A DNA stretch of 64,000 bases from Noviherbaspirillum malthae (lineage in GTDB: Bacteria > Pseudomonadota > Gammaproteobacteria > Burkholderiales > Burkholderiaceae_D). The translations under genes and the position numbers were made by a program. Each line of letters opens with the position of its first letter. The first letter of the stretch is position 1. The notes under the pieces were generated by a model, which had not been told where the DNA came from, searched no databases, and was given only the letters and a program-made list of their open reading frames with translations. The stretch is taken from positions 62,001 to 126,000 of the forward strand of contig NZ_JACYXF010000012.1 in NCBI RefSeq assembly GCF_015352985.1. The letters run 5' to 3'. Positions 8,468 through 15,708 of this stretch are shown here, one piece after another.

Positions 8468-9469
8468 GTGAAGATATTTGCCTATGAGTATGGATCAGGC
8501 GGTGGCATGTTCGACCTGACGATGAGGCCCCCCTTGGTGTATCAGGGCGATTTCATGCTGCGCGCTCTGGTCTGCGATCTGGCAGACCTTTACGGCATCG
8601 AGGTTCTGACGACGCGCGACATGCGCTTGCCGGCGCTGGACTTGCCGGCTTCGGTACAGGTCGTCTCCTGCGATGCACAATCGGATGAGGGATTCAAGGT
8701 TTGCCTCCGAGCGGCGGACGCGGTCTGGCCCGTCGCGCCGGAATGCGCCGGCATTCTGGAAAGGCTGTCGCTGAAGGTCGTCAGGAGCAGGCGCATCCTG
8801 CTCGGCAGCCGGGCCAGCGCCATTCGCGTGGCCGCCAGCCGCCTGCTCACCGCGCGCCGCCTCGCGCGAGCCGGTATCATGGTCGTCGATACCTATCTTC
8901 CATCGGACGACTTGCCGAGGGACGTCCATGCATGGGTGGCCAAGCCGGATGATGGGGTTGGATTCAATGCCACTCAGATATTCCATGGTGCAAGCGATGC
9001 CCTGGACTGGATTGCCGAAAGCGGCGTAAGAAATTATGTTCTCCAGCCTTTCCTGCAAGGCAAGCCATGCAGTCTTTCGCTGCTTTGCTGTGACGGCAGG
9101 GCGCATGTGCTGAGCTGCGACGAACAGCGTTTCGCCGTCAGGAACAACCAGTTTCATTATCTCGGCACGTCAGTCAACGGCATCAATGACACAGCGGCGC
9201 AATGCGATCGCCTTGCCAGCAGGATCGCCCGAGCCATTCCAGGCTTATGGGGTTATGTGTCGGTTGATTTCATCCTGACCGGCTCAGGCCCGGTCGTGCT
9301 TGGCATCTATCCGCGATTGACGGCATCCTATGCGGGCTTGCGTGCTTCGCTCGGCTGCAATCCCGCCGAACTCGTGCTTGGACTCTTGAAAGAGAACGTC
9401 GACGTCAAGTCTTTTCCGTTCAACAAAGTTGTCGTGAATGTCGATGCGCAGGTCTTTGCATTGGAATAG
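8468..9469 (+). CDS. ATP-grasp family protein, resembling tyramine-glutamate ligase MfnD
   Basis: A 333-residue protein. The GTG at 8468 was chosen because it precedes the conserved-looking first strand KIFAYEYGSGGG; codons above it look non-coding and no strong ribosome site is visible. Middle and C-terminal parts show ATP-grasp features: WVAKPDDGVGFNAT (ATP-binding lysine and loop), NYVLQPFLQGKPCSLSLLC, and GYVSVDFILTGSGPVVLGI, where the last acidic and metal residue region is degenerate. The overall plan resembles MfnD-like ligases, which in methylotrophs belong to methylofuran synthesis. That fits a C1-oxidising neighbourhood, but other amino-acid ligases of this superfamily cannot be excluded. 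Confidence 0.6.
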   Translation: MKIFAYEYGSGGGMFDLTMRPPLVYQGDFMLRALVCDLADLYGIEVLTTRDMRLPALDLPASVQVVSCDAQSDEGFKVCLRAADAVWPVAPECAGILERLSLKVVRSRRILLGSRASAIRVAASRLLTARRLARAGIMVVDTYLPSDDLPRDVHAWVAKPDDGVGFNATQIFHGASDALDWIAESGVRNYVLQPFLQGKPCSLSLLCCDGRAHVLSCDEQRFAVRNNQFHYLGTSVNGINDTAAQCDRLASRIARAIPGLWGYVSVDFILTGSGPVVLGIYPRLTASYAGLRASLGCNPAELVLGLLKENVDVKSFPFNKVVVNVDAQVFALE

Positions 9470-9508
9470 GCAGGTAGCGGACGCCTGGCTCAGGCCCGCT
9501 GTTCATGC

Positions 9509-10186
9509 TTATTGTCTTGGCTTTCGATCCGCCGACATGAGCGTCAGTGTTTCAACAACGCCTGACTGGTCCTGCATGGATGAACTTCTGATTCGATACA
9601 GGCTGCCGGGCAGATCCTGGCAGAAGATGAAGACATAGGCCTTGTTCTCGAATTTCGGGAAACGCTCGCGCATCGGGTCGTTCAGATAGGGCTGTATGCG
9701 CACTTCCTTTCCTTCGAAGTCCTTCCCGGCGTAGCTGACACGGATGGGCTTTATCTCCTGGGTGTTAGCCAGCGCCATGCGGATTCGCTTGCGGAAATAG
9801 CCGGTCGAGCCGCCGGTCAGGCGCTTCATCTCCACGATATCCCGCTCCAGGAAGCCCAGCACGGCCGGATTGCCGTGCGCCCCTTCTATCGCGGGAAGCG
9901 GCACGTTCCTGTCGCCGGACAGGAACTGAGTGGTGACGGCGACAGTGGCATCCGGGTTAATCCTGGTAATGTCAACCTTGACCTCGTCCTTGAAGCCGTC
10001 TTCGCCGGCTGCTTCCTTCTGATAGGAATACGTCAGGATCGTCGGCGCCTGGATGCCTTGCATATGGTTGGTATCGAACAGCAGGCGCTCGGCGGCAGAG
10101 ATACCCTGCGCCGATGCCATGGCGATCCACGGGAACAGGAAAAGAACGCATATCGATTTGACCAATCTCGCTTTCAATGCACGCAC
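9509..10186 (-). CDS. Secreted protein of unknown function in the xox operon
   Basis: 225 residues with a clear signal peptide (SICVLFLFPWIAMASAQG). The mature part is probably beta-rich, with KVDITRINPDATVAVTTQFLSG and a near-C-terminal AYVFIFCQDLPGSLYRI. I do not recognise a named family. The start is GTG with GGGGAGG about 10 bases upstream, only 6 bp after the xoxJ stop, so it is the fourth cistron of the xoxF-G-J operon. It ends 40 bp from the convergent ATP-grasp gene. The position suggests a periplasmic accessory role in methanol oxidation; nothing in the sequence shows it directly. Confidence 0.7.
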   Translation of the reverse strand: MRALKARLVKSICVLFLFPWIAMASAQGISAAERLLFDTNHMQGIQAPTILTYSYQKEAAGEDGFKDEVKVDITRINPDATVAVTTQFLSGDRNVPLPAIEGAHGNPAVLGFLERDIVEMKRLTGGSTGYFRKRIRMALANTQEIKPIRVSYAGKDFEGKEVRIQPYLNDPMRERFPKFENKAYVFIFCQDLPGSLYRIRSSSMQDQSGVVETLTLMSADRKPRQ

Positions 10187-10192
10187 GGCGGC

Positions 10193-11107
10193 CTACCTCC
10201 CCGCCGTCGGCACGAGCAATTCGCCGCGTTCATCAACCCGCGGCACTCCATACGCGCTGAGGATGCCGTTGATCTTGTCCTGATTTTTCTCGATCAGCTG
10301 GTCGATGCGGTCCCTGAATTCCTTGTCGCCATGGCGTACCGCCATCGCGATGCTGAAATCGAATTTCATGTCGGGCTGCGATCTGAACGGTATCGCCATG
10401 ATGGGGGTATTCGCGGAATTCCTGGCGAAGTAGGAAACGATCGGACCCCACGCGAAAGCGAAGTCGATTTTGCCCTGCGCCAGATCCTTTTCGATGATTT
10501 CACCCGGATACTGGTTCTCGTCACCGGTTTGCGGCTGATAGGGAACGATCTGGCCGATCAAGCCATTGTTCAGCAGCCAGTCGACCGCGGGCGAGCGCGC
10601 GAAGACACCAAGCCGCAAGGTCTTGCGTTTCTCCGGATCGAGCGCCAGCAGGTCTTCCGGAGTCTTGATGGAATCGAAACCCCTTCCCTTCACATAGGCC
10701 ATCTCATAGGTGGAACGATAGTAGGGACGCGTCGTCGCACCGAGTTCGAACTCCTTGGGTACGCCGACGATCAGGTCGCACTTGTACTGGTTCGAATCCG
10801 GCAATTTGGCGCGCAGCGTATTGCGCACGAATCCCATGCGCTGCGGATACCAGGTGTACTCAACCTTCCAGCCGAGTTCCTGCCCCAGCAGCTGGGCAAT
10901 CTTGTTCTCGAAGCCCATCAGGTTGCGATTCGAGAAAGGCAGGTTGTTGGGATCCTGGCATACCCTCAGGGTCTTGTCCTGCTCGCCGGCGCCTGCCGGC
11001 GGCAGCAGCGTGCCTGCGAGGATTGCGCTCAGCATGCCGCCCACGACGGCTCGCCGTTCGCATGCCGCCCGAGCCAGCCCGCGGATAAAGGAGGAGATGG
11101 TCATCAT
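10193..11107 (-). CDS. xoxJ: XoxJ-like periplasmic binding protein
   Basis: 304 residues with a signal peptide (MLSAILAGTLLPPAGAGE) and the fold of an extracellular solute-binding protein family 3. The mature start KTLRVCQDPNNLPFSNRN is typical of the quinoprotein-dehydrogenase-associated binding proteins (TIGR03871, MxaJ/XoxJ). It is thought to help activate or mature the dehydrogenase in the periplasm rather than to feed a transporter. The ATG overlaps the xoxG stop by 4 bp. Gene order xoxF, xoxG, xoxJ is the common arrangement and supports the name. Confidence 0.88.
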   Translation of the reverse strand: MMTISSFIRGLARAACERRAVVGGMLSAILAGTLLPPAGAGEQDKTLRVCQDPNNLPFSNRNLMGFENKIAQLLGQELGWKVEYTWYPQRMGFVRNTLRAKLPDSNQYKCDLIVGVPKEFELGATTRPYYRSTYEMAYVKGRGFDSIKTPEDLLALDPEKRKTLRLGVFARSPAVDWLLNNGLIGQIVPYQPQTGDENQYPGEIIEKDLAQGKIDFAFAWGPIVSYFARNSANTPIMAIPFRSQPDMKFDFSIAMAVRHGDKEFRDRIDQLIEKNQDKINGILSAYGVPRVDERGELLVPTAGR

Positions 11108-11505
11108 TGGTCGATGGCGGAGACGCGCCCTGGTTCAATCTTGCCGTCCGACCGCCCTTTCAGATACGCGTACAGAAAATCGATATTGTTCCGCACCTGT
11201 TCGCTGCCGTTAAAGTTCGGCATGCCTTTGTCCGGCCTGCCTTCCAGCACGGTCTTTTTGAAGTCTTCCTTCGACAGTACCTTCAGGCTTTCCACCAGCG
11301 AGGGACCGACCAGTCCTTCCTGCTTCGCGCCATGGCAGCGCTCACAGGCGGCGGCCCGCCAGGTTCTCCAGCCCTTGAGGGTATTGGCATCGACCTTGGT
11401 TCCGTCGACGACCTTGTAAAGCGGCGCATCGTCCGTCCGGGCAATACCGGATAATGTGCCGGACAATATGAGCAAGACCAGGATGCCTTTCGCCAAGCGT
11501 CTCAT
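11104..11505 (-). CDS. xoxG: XoxG-like cytochrome c (electron acceptor of XoxF)
   Basis: 133 residues, exported (GILVLLILSGTLSG), with one c-type haem site C54-E-R-C57-H58 and a probable axial Met95 in GRPDKGMPNF. XoxG is the specific cytochrome that takes electrons from lanthanide methanol dehydrogenase. The start at 11505 is preferred over the Met at 11523 because GGAAGG lies just upstream of it. The gene is rather short for the family. It is separated from xoxF by 107 bp carrying a perfect hairpin and overlaps xoxJ by 4 bp. Confidence 0.88.
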   Translation of the reverse strand: MRRLAKGILVLLILSGTLSGIARTDDAPLYKVVDGTKVDANTLKGWRTWRAAACERCHGAKQEGLVGPSLVESLKVLSKEDFKKTVLEGRPDKGMPNFNGSEQVRNNIDFLYAYLKGRSDGKIEPGRVSAIDQ

Positions 11506-11540
11506 CTCAAGCCTTCCTGTCAATAGCGATTAAAGAAAGT

Positions 11541-11570
11541 CCGACATTCCGGCCGAAGCCGGAATGTCGG
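11541..11570 (-). terminator. Perfect 13-bp hairpin with TTCG loop between xoxF and xoxG
   Basis: Arms 11541-11553 and 11558-11570 are perfectly complementary around a 4-base loop. On the transcribed strand the loop is C(TTCG)G, the very stable tetraloop. It is followed by the modest T-rich stretch ACTTTCTTTAATC. It can act as a leaky terminator or as a 3' mRNA stabiliser that lets xoxF be made in excess of xoxG. Confidence 0.75.
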
Positions 11571-11612
11571 CAAACAAACGTGACGAACCACTGTCACGAT
11601 AGGAGACCAGGC

Positions 11613-13442
11613 TCAATTGCCTGACGACGACGTTGATCTGTTCGGCAGCGCGAAAACTGTCAGGACACCGCCAAGTTCCGTGTACTTCGACAGTTCCTTG
11701 TATCCGCCCACCGCGCCGAGACCATCCGTATCCTTTTCCAGCCCCGCAGCCATGCCGATACCTGCCCAGCCGCCTATGCCGGAAAGCACGCCGACATACT
11801 GCTTGCCGTTGTACTCCCATGTCGTGACATTGCCGATGATGCCGGACGGAGTCTTGAATCTCCAGAGTTCCTTGCCGCTGTTATCGACCGCCTTGATATG
11901 GCCTTCGAGCGTGCCATAGAACACGACATCTCCCGCCGTCGACAGCGCACCGCTCCACACCGAGAATTTCTCCGGCCGAGACCAGACGATCTTGCCGGTG
12001 GTCGCGTTATAGGCGATGAAGTTGCCCATGCCGCCGTGGCTGTCCATTGCCGGGTACATCGAAAGCGTCGCACCTACATACGGCTGACCGGCCGTATAGT
12101 CGACCTGGAACGGTTCATAGTCCATGCAGACATGGTTGGTCGGCACATAGAACAGCCCGGTCTTCGGCGAGTACGATGAAGGCTGCTGATCCTTGGTTCC
12201 GAGCGCCGCCGGGCAGATGCCCTTCGAATTGACATCAGGCCCATTCTGCTGGGTGCTGTATTTCGCGACCACCTGCGGACGGCCGGTCTTCATGTCGACG
12301 TGAGTCGCCCAATTGACCTTTGGGTCGTATTTTTCCGCCACGAGAAGTTCGCCCGTCTCGCGATTGAGCGTGTAGGCAAAGCCGTTGCGGTCGAAATGCA
12401 CCAGTGCCTTGACCGGCTTGTCCTTGATCTTGAGATCGGCCAGGATGTTTTCGTTGACACCGTCATAGTCCCACTCGTCGTGAGGCGTCATCTGATAGGC
12501 CCATTTCGCCTTGCCGGTATCGACGTCGCGCGCGAAGATCGTCATCGACCACTTGTTGTCCCCCGGCCGCTGGCTCGGGTTCCATGTGCTCGGGTTGCCC
12601 GTCCCGTAGTACATCAGGTTCAGCGCCGGATCATAGCTGTACCAACCCCAGGTGGTGCCGCCGCCGACCTTCCACTGGTCGCCCTTCCATGTCTTGATCG
12701 ACGAGTCCTTGCCGACCGGCGCCATCTTGCCGTCGGTCCAGGTCATGGTCTTTTCCGGATCGATCAGCATCTCCTCGTCGGGGCCGACGCTGTACGCTTT
12801 CCATACCTGCTTTCCGGTATTGATGTCATAGGCCGTCACATGCCCGCGCACGCCGAATTCGCCGCCGCTGATTCCGGTGATGACCTTGTCCTTGAACACA
12901 TGCGGCGTATTGGTATTGGTTTCTCCGATCTTCGGATCGCCGTTCTTGACCTTCCAGATCTCCTTGCCCGTTTTTGCATCGAGCGCAACGAGATTGGTGT
13001 CGGCCTGCTGCAGGAAGATCTTGCCTTCGGCGTAGGCCAGGCCGCGATTGACGGTATCGCAGCACATCACCGGAATGACGGCGGCGTCCTGTTTCGGCTC
13101 GTATTTCCAGTTGAGGCTCTGGTCGGAGAGCTTGATCGAGAAAACCTTGTTCGGGAACGGGCTGTGCAGATACATCGTATCGCCGATCACCAGTGGCCCG
13201 CCTTCATGACCGCGCAGTACGCCGGTGGAAAAGGTCCATGCAACCTGCAGATCCTTGACGTTGCTCTTGTTGATCTGCTTGAGTTCGCTGTAGCGTCTGT
13301 TGGCGAAGTCGCCCGCCTGCATTGCCCAGTTTTTCGGGTCCTTGGTGAGTTTAGCGACATCGGCATTGGCCTGCGCTACAGTCGGCACGCTGATCAAGAG
13401 CGCGCACGGCCAAAGGCCTATCCAGCTTTTGGTGGATGACAT
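11613..13442 (-). CDS. xoxF: XoxF-type PQQ methanol dehydrogenase, lanthanide dependent
   Basis: 609 residues with an N-terminal signal peptide ([11 protein letters not shown]) and the eight-bladed quinoprotein propeller. It oxidises methanol, and possibly other short alcohols or formaldehyde, in the periplasm with PQQ. Key features are the adjacent cysteines C127-C128 that stack on PQQ, E195 in GGEFG, N273 in TGNPSTW, the catalytic Asp325 in HDEWDYDG, and Asp327 two residues on. This extra Asp (Ala in calcium-type MxaF) is the marker of lanthanide use. The start at 13442 has CAAGGAG 9 bases upstream; 11 codons above it are not signal-like. No PQQ synthesis or lanthanide uptake genes are in the window. 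Confidence 0.95.
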   Translation of the reverse strand: MSSTKSWIGLWPCALLISVPTVAQANADVAKLTKDPKNWAMQAGDFANRRYSELKQINKSNVKDLQVAWTFSTGVLRGHEGGPLVIGDTMYLHSPFPNKVFSIKLSDQSLNWKYEPKQDAAVIPVMCCDTVNRGLAYAEGKIFLQQADTNLVALDAKTGKEIWKVKNGDPKIGETNTNTPHVFKDKVITGISGGEFGVRGHVTAYDINTGKQVWKAYSVGPDEEMLIDPEKTMTWTDGKMAPVGKDSSIKTWKGDQWKVGGGTTWGWYSYDPALNLMYYGTGNPSTWNPSQRPGDNKWSMTIFARDVDTGKAKWAYQMTPHDEWDYDGVNENILADLKIKDKPVKALVHFDRNGFAYTLNRETGELLVAEKYDPKVNWATHVDMKTGRPQVVAKYSTQQNGPDVNSKGICPAALGTKDQQPSSYSPKTGLFYVPTNHVCMDYEPFQVDYTAGQPYVGATLSMYPAMDSHGGMGNFIAYNATTGKIVWSRPEKFSVWSGALSTAGDVVFYGTLEGHIKAVDNSGKELWRFKTPSGIIGNVTTWEYNGKQYVGVLSGIGGWAGIGMAAGLEKDTDGLGAVGGYKELSKYTELGGVLTVFALPNRSTSSSGN

Positions 13443-13790
13443 CTCAGATCTCCTTGAATAACGTATTGTCAGCAAGGTGCCGGCTTGTTTAGCCGGGCTT
13501 TGGCCAGAGCCGGACGATACGCGAACTATACGGCCTGCGCACCGGCATTACCCCGGGTACAAAGTAGCAGTTAGCATGCCAATGGCCCCGATATGATCGA
13601 CATTCAAATTTGCTGCCCTTGCAGTCTTCATTAAAGATGAGATTATTCCTGTGACGCAATGTCGTGTTGCAGGGCACCATGTACTGCTTAATGAACATGC
13701 TGCGCCGTGGCGTGTCACGAATTCGTACCATGTCGATAAATGCCTGCTGAAAGCGCGGTGGAATCAAATGACAGGCCCGACATTTAACCG
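13443..13790 (-). promoter_or_regulatory. 348-bp xoxF upstream region
   Basis: No coding frame is evident. Reading toward xoxF it holds a sigma-54 type promoter at 13581-13566, a 6-bp leader hairpin (13480-13485 with 13491-13496, loop TGTTT) about 38 bases before the start codon, and the ribosome site. Upstream of the promoter (13640-13740) are several TGTGAC/GTGTCAC-like words that could be activator sites, not regular enough to define one. Confidence 0.55.
13566..13581 (-). promoter_or_regulatory. Sigma-54 (-24/-12) promoter of xoxF
   Basis: Reading on the minus strand the sequence is TTGGCATGCTAACTGCT, starting at 13582. This matches the consensus YTGGCACG-N4-TTGCW with GG and GC exactly 10 bases apart; the mismatches are T for C in GGCAC and C for T in TTGC. 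It would start transcription near 13555, giving a leader of about 110 bases. An AcoR-type sigma-54 activator is encoded at 5717-7693. Confidence 0.7.
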
Positions 13791-14339
13791 TCAACGGTTG
13801 CCTTGCTGCTTGTCCGCCATGCCGCGGACCATGTAGCTGATGCCGCGCGTCCAGGTCTGGTCGGTGTTCCCTCGGATATCCACCGACTTCAGCAAAACCG
13901 TCTCGCCGGTGCCCGCATCCTTGATTTCGATGTTGAGGTTCAAGATGAGATTGCTGACTTTTTGCACCCAGGCCGTGAGGACGCGGTCGGCGTGTGCGGC
14001 CTTGGCGAGATCCAGCTCGCAGCCATTGCATTCATGAAGATCGAAGCGACTGCGCTGCTGGTCGATCAATGGCTGTATGGGCGCCCTGTCGACCAACGCA
14101 TAGAATTGCCTCTCCTGGAACTCCTTGCGCAGTTGCTTGCTGATCAGGTCCAGACGCGCAATCTGAGCCCGCACGGAGGCTTCGTCGCCCGTATGGTCGA
14201 TGATCTCGAAGTCGAGCATGAGCAGGGTCTTCAGCGGCGGGTCGGCCGCCCACACGGGGAAAGCGCATCCGCTTGCAAGAACCAATATCAGCCGCTTCAG
14301 CCATGATTGTCGACCAAGGCGATTCCGACTCGGGTTCAC
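13791..14339 (-). CDS. DUF2380-like secreted protein
   Basis: 182 residues with a signal peptide (LILVLASGCAFPVWAAD). The mature part starts LKTLLMLDFEIIDHTGDE and ends with repeated beta-strand-like segments (LILNLNIEIKDAGTGETVLLKSVDIRGNTDQTW), matching what I know of DUF2380 proteins found near PQQ/XoxF genes. HECNGCELDLAKAAHADRVL contains two cysteines. The gene starts with GTG three bases after the preceding stop, so it is co-transcribed with the 112-residue protein gene. Function unknown; the periplasmic location and neighbours suggest a link to alcohol oxidation. Confidence 0.7.
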   Translation of the reverse strand: MNPSRNRLGRQSWLKRLILVLASGCAFPVWAADPPLKTLLMLDFEIIDHTGDEASVRAQIARLDLISKQLRKEFQERQFYALVDRAPIQPLIDQQRSRFDLHECNGCELDLAKAAHADRVLTAWVQKVSNLILNLNIEIKDAGTGETVLLKSVDIRGNTDQTWTRGISYMVRGMADKQQGNR

Positions 14340-14342
14340 AGG

Positions 14343-14681
14343 TCACCCGGAGAAACAGGCTGTTTGCGCAGCATCCTCGATGGCCTTGTAATTCTTCGCT
14401 GCCTTCTTCACATTCTGCGGATCACGGAACACCGCTCCCCGTTCGCCGCCCAGATTTTGGTAACGCTGCGCGGTCGATGCCTCGATATAGTCCTTGTACT
14501 TGAGCTTCCCGGCGATCTGATCGATAGCACAGGAACACTTATAGAGGTACTCCTGCTTGCCTTGATGATTTTTCATGCATTCAAGCACATATTCGACACG
14601 GTCGGTTGTCGGAAAATCGTTGGCATGGGCGGTCAGTGGCGCCATGGCCGCCAGCAGGATAAGTCCTTGGGCAATAGTCAT
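14343..14681 (-). CDS. Small secreted protein of unknown function in the PQQ cluster
   Basis: 112 residues with a signal peptide (MTIAQGLILLAAMAPLTAHA). The mature part of about 90 residues begins NDFPTTDRVEYVLECM and has cysteines in YVLECM, YKCSCAID and QTACF, so one or two disulfides are likely. The centre (YQNLGGERGAVFRD) is not a motif I can name. It lies 3 bp upstream of the DUF2380-like gene. The pairing with that gene and with xoxF suggests a conserved accessory set. Confidence 0.65.
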   Translation of the reverse strand: MTIAQGLILLAAMAPLTAHANDFPTTDRVEYVLECMKNHQGKQEYLYKCSCAIDQIAGKLKYKDYIEASTAQRYQNLGGERGAVFRDPQNVKKAAKNYKAIEDAAQTACFSG

Positions 14682-14763
14682 TGCAGTTCCCTCCCTTCAA
14701 CATTGGATTGCTGCCGCAAAGACTCCTGAGCAGGTTGCATGCCAATGAACAGGCTTAATGTTG

Positions 14764-14949
14764 TCAGACGGGCACAACGGCCATCCACGCTACGGTGAAA
14801 AACCTGCGCGGATTGGTCGTCCCGCCGGCGGCAAGACAAAAAAAGCGGGCCGGCAGCAGGCTGAAGAGCCCCACGATAACAGTCGCTTTTCCCATGCGGA
14901 TTTTTATACTTCGAGCAGGCTCGCTGCGAATGCCCGCAGCGGCAACCAT
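14764..14949 (-). CDS. Possible small membrane protein (61 residues)
   Basis: Two hydrophobic stretches are present (ATVIVGLFSLLPARFFCLA and FFTVAWMAVVPV). An inner Met at 14895 would give 43 residues. No convincing ribosome site is seen, and a competing frame in the same interval is not protein-like either. The roughly 290-bp gap between the cytochrome and the 112-residue protein may simply be non-coding. Confidence 0.25.
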   Translation of the reverse strand: MVAAAGIRSEPARSIKIRMGKATVIVGLFSLLPARFFCLAAGGTTNPRRFFTVAWMAVVPV

Positions 14950-14975
14950 GGGGTGCCTGCGCCTCTCCGGTCACA

Positions 14976-15632
14976 TCATGGCCCGGAGAATTTTTCAGGC
15001 CCGCTTGGCAAAGGGGCCGGGCTTTCCACGACGGGCGGCAGGCTGCCGATGAAGTGCGCGAGGTCGAGCATGTCTTCGCCGCTCAGCGTGCGCGTGATAT
15101 TCTGCATGGTGCCTCCGTCATAGATCCGCAACTTCTCCTTGAAATTCATCAGCTGTCTTGCCACATAATCGGGATGTTGTCCTGCCAGCTTCGGGATTTC
15201 ATTATGCCCTTTCAATCCTGCCGCATGACACCCCGCGCAGGACGATTCCCGGCCCAGTTGCGCACCGCGCGCCACTCGCTGCGGATCGAGGGCGTCGGTG
15301 ATGGGGACCGGAGTCTGGGATGAAAAGAAAACAGCCAGATTGATGATGTCTTCATCGCTCAGGCCGGCTGCAATGGCCGACATGGTGGGATTGATACGCC
15401 GCCCCTCCTTGAAGTCGTGGAGCTGGAAATAGATGTACGTGGCCGTCTGTCCGGCCAGGACAGGAAATCTCCCATTGGTCGAGTTTCCATTCACGCCATG
15501 GCACTGGATGCAAGCCGCGGACTTGGCCCTGCCGGCCTCGATATCCGCATCGTTGGCAAGCGCGCCGCTAACGCAAACCAGAAGTGCGCCGAACAGATAA
15601 GGTGCCAAAGCGATGGCTCTGCTGTGTCTCAT
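14976..15632 (-). CDS. Dihaem cytochrome c, c4 type
   Basis: 218 residues, exported (APYLFGALLVCVSGALAND), with two haem-binding sites, C41-I-Q-C44-H45 and C132-A-G-C135-H136, each followed by the VLAGQ/LAGQH region usual in cytochrome c4. Likely axial methionines are in NPTMSAIAAGLSDED and GGTMQNITRTLSGED. It lies downstream of the second PQQ dehydrogenase on the same strand and probably accepts its electrons and passes them to a terminal oxidase. A perfect hairpin separates the two genes. Confidence 0.88.
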   Translation of the reverse strand: MRHSRAIALAPYLFGALLVCVSGALANDADIEAGRAKSAACIQCHGVNGNSTNGRFPVLAGQTATYIYFQLHDFKEGRRINPTMSAIAAGLSDEDIINLAVFFSSQTPVPITDALDPQRVARGAQLGRESSCAGCHAAGLKGHNEIPKLAGQHPDYVARQLMNFKEKLRIYDGGTMQNITRTLSGEDMLDLAHFIGSLPPVVESPAPLPSGPEKFSGP

Positions 15633-15660
15633 GATTCATCGTCCCGTGGTTGATGAGGAC

Positions 15661-15683
15661 GGATGTCATCCAGGATGACATCC
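15661..15683 (-). terminator. Perfect inverted repeat between PQQ dehydrogenase and cytochrome c4 genes
   Basis: Arms 15661-15671 and 15673-15683 are exact inverted copies around one base, giving a 9-bp stem with a 5-base loop. No T-run follows. It lies 25 bases after the dehydrogenase stop, in the same relative place as the hairpin after xoxF. Confidence 0.6.
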
Positions 15684-15708
15684 TCCTATGAGTGGCTGAT
15701 ACCCCCGG

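Noticed and set aside
9875-11419. 514-codon open frame on the plus strand
   Set aside because: Covers three well-supported minus-strand genes of the xox operon and has no protein features.
13470-13490. GGCACC...TTGC word near xoxF as a second sigma-54 promoter
   Set aside because: GG and GC are only 6 bases apart; the spacing must be 10.
14678-14974. 98-codon minus-strand frame starting with GTG right after the cytochrome stop
   Set aside because: Arg/Ser/Cys-rich and not protein-like; no ribosome site.
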